Shown here: in pieces, positions 15,250 to 23,345 of the stretch
Numbering within the stretch: the first letter of the stretch is position 1
How the letters are laid out: the number at the start of each line of letters is the position of its first letter
NCBI GenBank assembly: GCA_002395235.1
Contig: DGWK01000004.1
Span: forward strand, 755-38,185
Length of the DNA: 37,431 nucleotides
Source: Lachnospiraceae bacterium UBA4260
Lineage (GTDB): Bacteria; Bacillota; Clostridia; Lachnospirales; Lachnospiraceae
Reading direction: 5' to 3'
Made by a program: the position numbers and the translations under genes
The notes under the pieces: generated by a model
The model's database searches: none
What the model was told of the DNA's origin: nothing
What the model saw: only the letters and a program-made list of their open reading frames with translations

Positions 15250-15528
15250 ATGGCACAGCTTAGTAAAAAGGAGCTGCTTGAAGAAGCAAAGAAACAGTCC
15301 GAGGCGCTGAAGCGAATCAGCAGGTGGAGAACGTATGCCATGGTCCTGTCCGCGATCGGCGTGGCAGCAGCTTATATGGGCTTTACCGGAAGCGAACACC
15401 GCACTGCAGTGGGCGTGACGGGCGTCGTGCTGATTCTGGCAGGCGTTGTCCTGGCGGTCATCTTCAATATGGTGATCCGAACCGGCAGAGAGAATGTTGA
15501 GAAAATACTGAATGCTGCCGAAAAATAG
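15250..15528 (+). CDS. Small membrane protein of unknown function in the PTS cluster
   Basis: A 92-residue protein with a charged N-terminal helix (KKELLEEAKKQSEALKRISR) and two hydrophobic segments, about residues 28-46 and 53-75, then a charged tail. I do not recognise a family. AAAGGG lies upstream of the ATG. It sits between EIID and an HPr-like gene, so it may modify or anchor PTS components, but nothing in the sequence proves this. Confidence 0.75.
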   Translation: MAQLSKKELLEEAKKQSEALKRISRWRTYAMVLSAIGVAAAYMGFTGSEHRTAVGVTGVVLILAGVVLAVIFNMVIRTGRENVEKILNAAEK

Positions 15529-15563
15529 ACAGCTTCCAGTGCAGGAGCTAAACGGAGGAAGAT

Positions 15564-15821
15564 ATGGAGAGAATTCAGATTACATCACGTTTGGAAAATG
15601 GCCTGGACATCAAGGCGGCAGGAGAATTTGTCAAAGAAGCGATAAAGTGCAGCGGGAAAGTGACCATACGAAACGGATCGAGACAGGGAGACGCGAAACT
15701 GATCTTCAATGTCATGAGCCTGAATATCAGAAAAGGCGACTGTATAGAGATCGATATTGACGGCGGCAATGAGAAAGAGGACGCCGCATCCCTGAAAAAA
15801 TATATAGAAGAAAACTTCTGA
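15564..15821 (+). CDS. HPr-like protein lacking both phosphorylation residues
   Basis: The 85-residue length and the order of motifs match HPr: ENGLDIKAAGEFVKEA stands where GLHARPA is expected, QGDAKLIFNVMSLNIRKGD where KGDAKSIMGVMSLGIKKGD is expected, and DAASLKKYIEENF closes the domain. Counting from Met1, the catalytic His15 is Asp15 and the regulatory Ser46 is Leu46. It therefore cannot carry phosphate from enzyme I in the usual way, and cannot be a target of HPr kinase. Bacillus Crh also lacks His15 but keeps Ser46; this protein has neither. It may be a regulatory binding partner or decoy for PTS proteins. GGAGGA at 15554 sets the start. Confidence 0.85.
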   Translation: MERIQITSRLENGLDIKAAGEFVKEAIKCSGKVTIRNGSRQGDAKLIFNVMSLNIRKGDCIEIDIDGGNEKEDAASLKKYIEENF

Positions 15822-15858
15822 GTGCAATCGTATGACAGCGGGCAAAAGAGGTGAAGAG

Positions 15859-17709
15859 ATGAGTATTTTGAAATTGAAACCGGCCTGCAAGGATTATCTG
15901 TGGGGCGGCCACAGACTGGCAGATGAGTATAACGTGGAATATGACGGCGATATTTTGGCAGAGGCCTGGGAGCTCTCGTGCCACCCCGATGGCCCGTCCG
16001 TGATCATGAACGGTCCCTATGCGGGCAAAACGCTGCAGGAGTATCTCGACGCGGAGGGCATGGAGGCGCTGGGCACGCACTGCCGCAGATTCCGGGAATT
16101 CCCGATCCTGACCAAATTTATCGACGCCAAGGACAATCTGTCGATCCAGGTCCATCCGAGCAACGGGTTTGCCCTTCAGAACGAGGGACAGTACGGCAAA
16201 ACAGAGATGTGGTACGTTCTCGACGCGGAAGAGGGCGCATTCCTGTACTACGGATTCAAGCAGGAGATCACCCGCGAGGAGTTTGCCCGCAGAATTGAGG
16301 AGAACACACTTCTGGAGGTGCTCAATGCAGTGCCTGTCAAGAAGGGGGACGTTCTCTTCATCGAGTCCGGAACGCTGCACGCGATCGGCAAAGGTATCCT
16401 GATCGCCGAGATCCAGCAGAATTCCAATGTCACCTACCGCGTCTACGATTACGGAAGAGTCGGCAAGGACGGCAAAAAGAGAGACCTGCACATCGAGAAA
16501 GCGCTGGCCGTGACCAGCCGCGTGCCGATCATAAAGAGCGGAACCGAGTATCCCCATGTGGCGGACTGCGACTATTTTACGGTCGATAAGCTGAATCTGG
16601 ACGGAAAACTAACCTACAGGATGCAGGGCACAGTCAATGAGGCCTCCTTCCTCAGTATTCTGATCCTGGACGGCGAAGGTACGATCAGCTGCAAGGGCGA
16701 GTCCGTCTCCTACCGCAAGGGAGACAGCTTCTTTTTGGCGGCGGGCAGCGGGGACTGGCAGATCGAAGGAAAGTGTGACGCGCTGCTCACTACGATCCGC
16801 GAAAAGGCGAGCCCGATCCGCGTCGGAATTACGATCGGAAGCTCTGAGACACAGATCGGCCTTGTGAATGACCGGCAGCAGATCATCGCAAAGCGCACCT
16901 TCCCTACGGATGTGGAAAAAGAGGCCGCCGCGTTTATCGCGGAGGTGGCGCAGGCCACACTGGATCTTCTGGAAGAGCAGCATGTGCCGCTTGACCAGTG
17001 CATCGGCGTAGGCGCGGGCGTGCCCGGCACGATTGACAGGCGCAAAGGAAAAGTCCTCTATTCCAACAACCTCCGCTGGGAGGACGTGGATCTGGTGGAG
17101 GAACTGGGGCGCGTCATTCCCTGCCCGGTCCGCATTGCCAACGACGCGGACTGCGCGGCGCTGGGAGAAGCGGTCGCGGGAGCGGGCAAGGACTATTCGG
17201 ATGTCGTCATGTTCACGTTGGGCGGCGGCGTCGGAGGCGGCATCATTCTGAACGGCCAGGTCTTTGAGGGCGGCATCATGGGCGGCAGCGAAGTGGGCCA
17301 CCAGGTGGTTCGCGTAAACGGAAGGCGCTGCACATGCGGTCGCAGGGGCTGTCTGGAAGCCTATGTCTCGGTGCCGGCACTTGTTCGGGCCGCCGAGGAA
17401 GCTACGGACAGAAAGCTCACGCCGGCCGAGATCTTCCGCGGCGCGGCCAAGGGCAACATTGACCTGCAGGAGACCGTGGAGCAGTACGAGGAGATGCTGG
17501 GAACCGGCATCGTCAACATCGTCAACATGTTCCGCCCGCAGATGATCCTGCTGGGAGGTGCGATGTCTGAATACGCCAAAGAGATGACCGGAGCGATCCG
17601 CAAGATGATGGAGAGAGACTGCTTCGGCGGAGAACACGGGATGATCCCGGAGATCGCGGCAGCGGAGCTGGGCAGCAGCGCCGGCATGATCGGAGCGGCG
17701 AATCTGTAA
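15859..17709 (+). CDS. Fusion of mannose-6-phosphate isomerase (ManA type) and ROK-family sugar kinase
   Basis: One 616-residue frame carries two enzymes. Residues 1-317 are a class I-type phosphomannose isomerase with the metal ligands Gln97 and His99 (LSIQVHPSN), Glu116 (GKTEMWYV) and His174 (ESGTLHAIGKG), plus EIQQNSNVTYRVYDYGR. Residues 319-616 are a ROK kinase: NDADCAALGEA contains the catalytic Asp, SEVGHQVV the EVGH motif, and CTCGRRGCLEAY the zinc-binding cluster. The ATP phosphate loop, usually DIGGTxxxxG, is TIGSSETQIG, lacking the Asp and the GT, so kinase activity is uncertain. The isomerase would turn PTS-delivered mannose-6-phosphate into fructose-6-phosphate. AGAGGTG precedes the ATG at 15859; the frame opens at 15832. 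Confidence 0.93.
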   Translation: MSILKLKPACKDYLWGGHRLADEYNVEYDGDILAEAWELSCHPDGPSVIMNGPYAGKTLQEYLDAEGMEALGTHCRRFREFPILTKFIDAKDNLSIQVHPSNGFALQNEGQYGKTEMWYVLDAEEGAFLYYGFKQEITREEFARRIEENTLLEVLNAVPVKKGDVLFIESGTLHAIGKGILIAEIQQNSNVTYRVYDYGRVGKDGKKRDLHIEKALAVTSRVPIIKSGTEYPHVADCDYFTVDKLNLDGKLTYRMQGTVNEASFLSILILDGEGTISCKGESVSYRKGDSFFLAAGSGDWQIEGKCDALLTTIREKASPIRVGITIGSSETQIGLVNDRQQIIAKRTFPTDVEKEAAAFIAEVAQATLDLLEEQHVPLDQCIGVGAGVPGTIDRRKGKVLYSNNLRWEDVDLVEELGRVIPCPVRIANDADCAALGEAVAGAGKDYSDVVMFTLGGGVGGGIILNGQVFEGGIMGGSEVGHQVVRVNGRRCTCGRRGCLEAYVSVPALVRAAEEATDRKLTPAEIFRGAAKGNIDLQETVEQYEEMLGTGIVNIVNMFRPQMILLGGAMSEYAKEMTGAIRKMMERDCFGGEHGMIPEIAAAELGSSAGMIGAANL

Positions 17710-17734
17710 AGAGATATTCTGCAGGAATGCATTT

Positions 17735-17847
17735 AAGGCTCGCAAAGCGAGTCGCCGCGCCGCGTGCGGGTTGCCTATAAGGCAAGGTCTAACCGTTCTC
17801 CGCACGCGTGTGCATCGTGAACTCAGCGGGAGATTGGCCCCTGAGTT
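17735..17847 (-). repeat. Structured dispersed repeat, copy B (inverted)
   Basis: Read on the minus strand it carries the same series of hairpins as copy A at 6694-6805: CTCAG / CTGAG (17822-17845); CGCGTGCGG and CCGCACGCG (17761-17769 and 17800-17808) enclosing TTGCC-TATAA-GGCAA on the plus strand (17771-17785); and GGCTCGC-AAA-GCGAGTC (17737-17753). Loops differ while stems are kept, and the inner stem has C-G in copy A but U-A in copy B. It fills the first half of the 323-base gap between 17709 and 18033; the second half holds a terminator hairpin at 17873 and no clear promoter. Confidence 0.75.
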
Positions 17848-17872
17848 CAAAATAGTGTGAGCCCCCGAAATT

Positions 17873-17909
17873 GCGCTCATCGCCATAGCATGGCGGCGGG
17901 CGCTTTTTT
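17873..17909 (+). terminator. Terminator hairpin, second of the repeated family
   Basis: Stem GCGCTCATCGCCA / TGGCGGCGGGCGC followed by TTTTTT. It could end the PTS and isomerase transcript. The hairpin and about 30 bases before it (CAAAATAGTGTGAGC) resemble the sequence at 30742-30795. Confidence 0.85.
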
Positions 17910-18032
17910 CGTTGGTGGAAAATGGGCAGGAAGTATGGTAGGGTGGATGTACCGTATTAATCGGTATTTAATGAGAAATACTATGAGGCATCATCTGAGT
18001 TACCTGATCAAGTGACAACACAGGAGGGAACC

Positions 18033-21000
18033 ATGAAATATATGATCGCAACCGCAGCCGCAGCAGCCGTCTGTATCCTGCTCGGAACCGCCTTGGCATG
18101 GCTGGCCGCAAAGCGCCGCAATATGCCGCCGCGCCGCAAGGCCCTTCTTGCGGCCGTTTTTTCTGTGCTGCTTCTTGCTGTGGTGAGCCTGGGATATCTG
18201 GAGACTTATTACAGGGCGGGAGAAACCGCGAAAGCATATCTGACAGGCGAACCCGCCCAGGACGCTGCAGCGGTCTCTGTCCAAAAAACAGACGCCGGTT
18301 ACTTCTTTGACGGTCCCGGGGAATCCTCCGCCATCATTTTCTACGGCGGCGCAAAAGTGGAGGAGACCGCCTACGCACCTCTCCTGTACAGGCTTTCGCA
18401 GCGCGGGGCGGACTGCTTCCTAGTAAAAGCCCCTTTCCGCGTTGCTGTTATCGCTGCCGGAGCCGCCGACAAGATCATGCAAGAGTATGCCTATCAGGAC
18501 TACTATCTGGCAGGCCATTCTCTGGGCGGCGTCGCGGCTTCCGCAGCCGCTGTCGGGCACCCCGGCACGGTCAAAGGGCTCATTCTTCTCGCCTCTTATC
18601 CGAATAGGAAAATTCCGGATGAGATCCCGCTTCTGAGCATCTATGGAAGCGAGGACGGCTGCCTGGACCGGGAAGTGTATGAGAAGAGCCGCGGGAATCA
18701 CCCCGCCGACAAGCAGGAGATAGTCATTGAAGGCGGCAATCACGCCCAGTTCGGCGACTATGGCCCTCAGAAGGGAGACGGAACGGCCCGGATCACACCG
18801 GAGGAGCAGTGGGAGAAGACTGCGGACGCAGTCATGAAATGGATCGGCGCCGACTCTGCCGATACAGAGGAGAACGTCCGGAAAGATAAGCCCCGCCTTG
18901 TCGAGAATGACGAGGAAGAAGCAACGCCGGACAGAGCGCTGATGAAAGCGAATCAGGTCCAGAATTCAGGCGACGAGATCATCTATCCGGTGGACAAGGA
19001 TAAGAAGAATGAAAAGAAAGACTATTCTGTCTTTGTCTATATGGTAGGGTCGGATCTGGAAGCCTCTTATGGCTATGCGACCCGTGATATGCAGGAGATG
19101 ACGGATTCCGGGATCGATTTTTCCAAAACGAATCTTCTGATCTACGCAGGCGGCTCCCGAATGTGGAAATCCGATATACCCAGTAATCAGAATAACGTGC
19201 TGGATATGAGTCTTGAGGGCGGGGACCGGGTCGTTGCCGCCACGGAGAACACTTCAGATATGGGCGCGCCGGAAACGCTGAAAGCTTTTCTGGATTATGC
19301 GGTGACGTATTACCCGGCAGACCATTATGCCCTCATTTTCTGGGATCATGGCGGCGGGTCCGTTTACGGTTATGGGAATGACGCGATTTACTCGGGGGAT
19401 TCTCTTCTGCTTAAGGAGATGGACGCCGTCCTGGAAGAGTCTCCTTTTGGAAAGAACGGAAGCGCGCATCTTGACTGGGTCGGTTTTGACGCCTGTCTGA
19501 TGTCAACCGCCGAGAACGCGGTTATCTGGAGCAAATACGCGGATTATATGGTCGCCTCCGAGGAGACGGAGCCGGGCGACGGATGGTGCTACAGCTTTAT
19601 GGACGTCCTGAATGAGACGAATGAAGCAGAAGATATCGGTAAATCGATCGTCGATGCCTATAAAGCATACTATGCGGCCAAAAGAAGTCCTCTGAATGAC
19701 CCGGATATCACACTGGCAGTGCTGGATTTAAAGCAGATGGATTCACTGGTTGACAGTATTGACGCTTTGGCCCTGAAGATGAAGACCGGTGTCGACGGAG
19801 AGATTTTCCCGAAAATGGTCAGGAGCCGGTCATCGACAAAAACTTTCGGTCTCAGAGACTCCCGGGCGACGGCTTATGATCTGCTGGATATCGGGGATCT
19901 CTCGTCTAAAATGAAACAGATTTATCCTGAGGAGTCGAAGGCGATTGAAACAACATTGAAATCAGCTGTTATTTATAATACGGATGAAGTGGAAGGATCC
20001 TGCGGATTGTCACTGTATTTTCCGGGTGAGAACAGGGAACTCTACGAGGCTGTGATCTCAAATGGGGATGAAGGTCTTTATATATCCGATGAGTACGCCT
20101 CTTTTGTCGATCTGTATACGGAAAAGTGGACAACGGTTTCCGCTGTCGACTGGAGTATGCCCGAACCCGTGAATAGCGGTGAAGAGGTGACGCTTCAGCT
20201 CACGCAGGAACAGGTGGATAACCTTGACAAGGCGACTTATACGGTGTTGATCGATGAGGGGGACGGATTTTACCGCCGGGCGCTGTGCAAGGTCGAGGTC
20301 GAACCTGATGAAAATAATGTGCTCCACATACCGACGGACCCTTCTCTGATCTATGCGGCCGGTGACCTCGGAACTATGTCCGTACCGAGTACCTTCGTCC
20401 AGTCGGAGTCGCGTGACGGAAAGGCGACGTATGACAGTATGCGGATGTTCTTTTGCTATGGAACGGAAATGACTTCTGATCCGTACGATTATGTGACTGC
20501 TACGGTCGAAGAAACAGACGGGACTTTCTCGGTCAAATCCTTCAGTTACAAAGATGCATCCGCTTTGCCGGGCGGTAAAAACACTGTTGACCTGAGTCAA
20601 TATGTAACATTAAACGAATATACTTCGGACAAAGTTTACCCGACGCGTTCGGAAGACGGCACGATGCTGCCTTATTATGAGTGGGATGTCCAGACAGGAG
20701 TATTTACGGCGTATCTGCTCCAGATTGATGAGAGCCTGCATTTCGTGGGGAAAAAAGCCAGTGCGCTCGGTTTGCCGACAGTTGTTCAGGTCATTCTCAG
20801 GGATATCAACGGCGCGGAGCATGGCTCTGAGATCTGTGAGATCAATAAGGGAACGGACAGCTATGTGAAATACGAAAAGATCGTTAAGAATACAGAGAAG
20901 GGAACGCTGACTTTTGAGATCCATGATAAGGAAGCCTGGCTGACATCCTATTCCGGGGAAGATATATCGATCAGTATCCCTTCAGAAATAGACGGATATC

Positions 21001-23345
21001 CTCTGACCCGAATCTGTGGAGGCGCGATCCAGTCCGCTTATTCTCTGCGCGAGCTCACGATCCCGGAAGGGGTCACAAGCTTGGAGCATTCTGCGGTCAG
21101 CTATGTGTCTGATCTTCAAGTGCTGACTCTTCCCTCCACACTTGAAAACATCGGGCGGGCGCCCATAGGATCAGCGAAAAGTCTCAAGAAGATCATCGTT
21201 AACGGAAAGAGCAAAGCGGTCTGTGATAAGGATGGCGTCCTTTTTTCCGCTGACGGGAAGACGCTGATCCGCTATCCGGAGAGTAAGGGGCGGTTTTATA
21301 CCGTACCGGCGGGAACGGAAGAGATCGCCTATCAGGCGTTTTATGAGGCAGATCTTTTTGAGGTCAAATTTCCGGAGACACTGAAAAATATTGATAATTA
21401 TGCGTTTGAGGGATGTCGCAATCTGGATGCGCTTGTTTTTCCGGACAGTCTTGAGCATATTGGGGCCGGAGCCTTCAGCGCAGGTTTTACTTTCTTTGAC
21501 GATGAAGAGGCCGGGCTGATCGATATGGTCAGGATCGGGCCTGAACTGAGCGATATCGGGCTCGAAGCATTTTCGGGATATCCGATCGTCAGTTTTGAGG
21601 TCAGTGAAGAAAACAAAGTATTTTCAACCGTGAACGGGATGATCACATCGAAGGCAGGCGATGTTTTGAACCTGTGCCCGGCAGAGATCGGCGGCTCGGT
21701 AATCGTGCCTGACGGGGTCGTCGGACTGACGCCCGGAGTCTTTGCCCAGCTTCCGTCCAATACCTCTTTTTATTTTCCCGATTCACTGGTACGTATGAGC
21801 CTTGATGATTTTCCCAGCAGGCGGGGAGACGATTATGGAGCTGTCTATGACCTGACGATTTATTGCAGTGAAGGCTCGGCAGCTGAAACATTTGCCGTTA
21901 AGAACGGATTGAACTATGTGATCACCGAGCCCGGAGAAATAGACCTGAAGACTTATACCAATGAGTCTGTTCCGGGCCTTAACGGGGTATATAATTTCAG
22001 GGTCTATGATGATCACGCTGTCTTTACCGGTTATAAAGGCAGTGACATCAGTATTGCGATCCCGGACACGGTAAAAGGTGTGCCGGTGACTGAGATCGGT
22101 GATGGCGAGAAAGCTGTTTACAAAAGCAGCCTGTCACTCGATATTGACTTCTATAATTATGAAGATGATACAGCCGAAGTCGCCAATCTGGGCCAATATA
22201 CGTCGGATGAACTGAACAATGTGGATATTCCGGACACCGTAACCCGTATCAATGATGGCGCATTTGCGGATACTTCGGTCAAGATCAAAGAATTCCGTCT
22301 TCCGGATAATCTTGAAGCAATCGGCCCGAAAGCTTTTGGCGGGACATATTCGGAAGCGTCCATCGGCAGTTTTATCATTACAGAAGACAATCAGGATTTC
22401 ATGACGAAAGACGGCGTGCTGTATACAAAAGACGGAAAAACACTTGTGAAATTCCCGACAAGGGCAAAGACGGATCTGGCGGCCCTGACGATTGAAAAGG
22501 ACGGACATGACTCCCATTATATTTATCAGATCCCTGATGGATGTGAAACCATCGGGCGCTACGCCTTCGCCAATACAGAACTGATCGACGCGGTAAGCAG
22601 CCTGAATGTTTCCTCAGATTATTTTGAGGTGAGATTTTCACCTGAGATCGTGACGATCGAAGGGTATGCTTTTTATGATGCCTCATTCAAAGCTGTGGAA
22701 ATGAAGGAGGGTCTGGAGAGCATCGGTGAACATGCCTTTGAGTATTGCCGTCTCCAGACAGATGAGCTGATATTGCCGTCTACAGTGACCTCATTGGGAG
22801 ATTCGGCATTTGCCCGTGTTTACAGAAGTGCAGAGGAAGGCGAGGCCTCGAATCTGGTCTATGGATTCAGACATATAGAACTGCCGGAACGGCTGAAGTC
22901 CGTTGGGAAGGAAGTTTTTGCAAGCAGCATCGACTCACATTATACCTGTGACGCATTGGTTATCGGGAGAAAATTAAAAGATATCGCAGAGGGAGCTTTT
23001 AACGACTTCTATACAACAGGTTTTGAGGTGAACGCAAAGAATCCTTCTTACAGCAGTAAGGACGGATGCCTTCTTGATGGGGACGGTGAGACGCTGATCG
23101 CCGTACCGCAGGGCTGGCAGGGAATGCTGAAGGTGCCTGAAGGTGTGAATAAGATCGGGAAGCACGCTGTTTATGACTGCGGCGGCATGACGGATATCTA
23201 TATCGGTCCGGAAGTTACGTATATTCATCCCCAGGCGATTTTTGCTTATAATGCTGCAGCACCTGTCATTCACGGTGTAAGCGGGTCTGAGGCAGAGAAA
23301 TTTGCAGTATCCAGGGGCTATACATGGAAGGAGGAAGAAGAATGA
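18033..23345 (+). CDS. Giant surface protein: alpha/beta hydrolase, C11 (clostripain) peptidase and BspA-type leucine-rich repeats
   Basis: The 1770-residue product begins with two membrane segments (about 4-26 and 37-55) separated by a basic loop, placing the rest outside the cell. Residues about 85-275 are an alpha/beta hydrolase: nucleophile Ser163 in AGHSLGG, Asp208 in YGSEDG, His237 in GGNHAQFG. Residues about 335-700 are a C11 peptidase: YSVFVYMVGSDLE, His439 in FWDHGGG and Cys488 in VGFDACLMS. From about 985 to the end run BspA-type repeats (LRR_5), with units like LRELTIPEGVTSLEHSAV and DELILPSTVTSLGDSAFA. C11 enzymes cut after basic residues; BspA repeats commonly mediate adhesion. 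AGGAGGG sets the start. It overlaps the next gene by four bases. No sorting motif seen. Confidence 0.9.
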   Translation: MKYMIATAAAAAVCILLGTALAWLAAKRRNMPPRRKALLAAVFSVLLLAVVSLGYLETYYRAGETAKAYLTGEPAQDAAAVSVQKTDAGYFFDGPGESSAIIFYGGAKVEETAYAPLLYRLSQRGADCFLVKAPFRVAVIAAGAADKIMQEYAYQDYYLAGHSLGGVAASAAAVGHPGTVKGLILLASYPNRKIPDEIPLLSIYGSEDGCLDREVYEKSRGNHPADKQEIVIEGGNHAQFGDYGPQKGDGTARITPEEQWEKTADAVMKWIGADSADTEENVRKDKPRLVENDEEEATPDRALMKANQVQNSGDEIIYPVDKDKKNEKKDYSVFVYMVGSDLEASYGYATRDMQEMTDSGIDFSKTNLLIYAGGSRMWKSDIPSNQNNVLDMSLEGGDRVVAATENTSDMGAPETLKAFLDYAVTYYPADHYALIFWDHGGGSVYGYGNDAIYSGDSLLLKEMDAVLEESPFGKNGSAHLDWVGFDACLMSTAENAVIWSKYADYMVASEETEPGDGWCYSFMDVLNETNEAEDIGKSIVDAYKAYYAAKRSPLNDPDITLAVLDLKQMDSLVDSIDALALKMKTGVDGEIFPKMVRSRSSTKTFGLRDSRATAYDLLDIGDLSSKMKQIYPEESKAIETTLKSAVIYNTDEVEGSCGLSLYFPGENRELYEAVISNGDEGLYISDEYASFVDLYTEKWTTVSAVDWSMPEPVNSGEEVTLQLTQEQVDNLDKATYTVLIDEGDGFYRRALCKVEVEPDENNVLHIPTDPSLIYAAGDLGTMSVPSTFVQSESRDGKATYDSMRMFFCYGTEMTSDPYDYVTATVEETDGTFSVKSFSYKDASALPGGKNTVDLSQYVTLNEYTSDKVYPTRSEDGTMLPYYEWDVQTGVFTAYLLQIDESLHFVGKKASALGLPTVVQVILRDINGAEHGSEICEINKGTDSYVKYEKIVKNTEKGTLTFEIHDKEAWLTSYSGEDISISIPSEIDGYPLTRICGGAIQSAYSLRELTIPEGVTSLEHSAVSYVSDLQVLTLPSTLENIGRAPIGSAKSLKKIIVNGKSKAVCDKDGVLFSADGKTLIRYPESKGRFYTVPAGTEEIAYQAFYEADLFEVKFPETLKNIDNYAFEGCRNLDALVFPDSLEHIGAGAFSAGFTFFDDEEAGLIDMVRIGPELSDIGLEAFSGYPIVSFEVSEENKVFSTVNGMITSKAGDVLNLCPAEIGGSVIVPDGVVGLTPGVFAQLPSNTSFYFPDSLVRMSLDDFPSRRGDDYGAVYDLTIYCSEGSAAETFAVKNGLNYVITEPGEIDLKTYTNESVPGLNGVYNFRVYDDHAVFTGYKGSDISIAIPDTVKGVPVTEIGDGEKAVYKSSLSLDIDFYNYEDDTAEVANLGQYTSDELNNVDIPDTVTRINDGAFADTSVKIKEFRLPDNLEAIGPKAFGGTYSEASIGSFIITEDNQDFMTKDGVLYTKDGKTLVKFPTRAKTDLAALTIEKDGHDSHYIYQIPDGCETIGRYAFANTELIDAVSSLNVSSDYFEVRFSPEIVTIEGYAFYDASFKAVEMKEGLESIGEHAFEYCRLQTDELILPSTVTSLGDSAFARVYRSAEEGEASNLVYGFRHIELPERLKSVGKEVFASSIDSHYTCDALVIGRKLKDIAEGAFNDFYTTGFEVNAKNPSYSSKDGCLLDGDGETLIAVPQGWQGMLKVPEGVNKIGKHAVYDCGGMTDIYIGPEVTYIHPQAIFAYNAAAPVIHGVSGSEAEKFAVSRGYTWKEEEE

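Noticed and set aside
16609..17886. A 425-codon open frame on the minus strand
   Set aside because: It is the shadow of the isomerase-ROK fusion, with low-complexity Ala/Arg-rich translation and no ribosome binding site.
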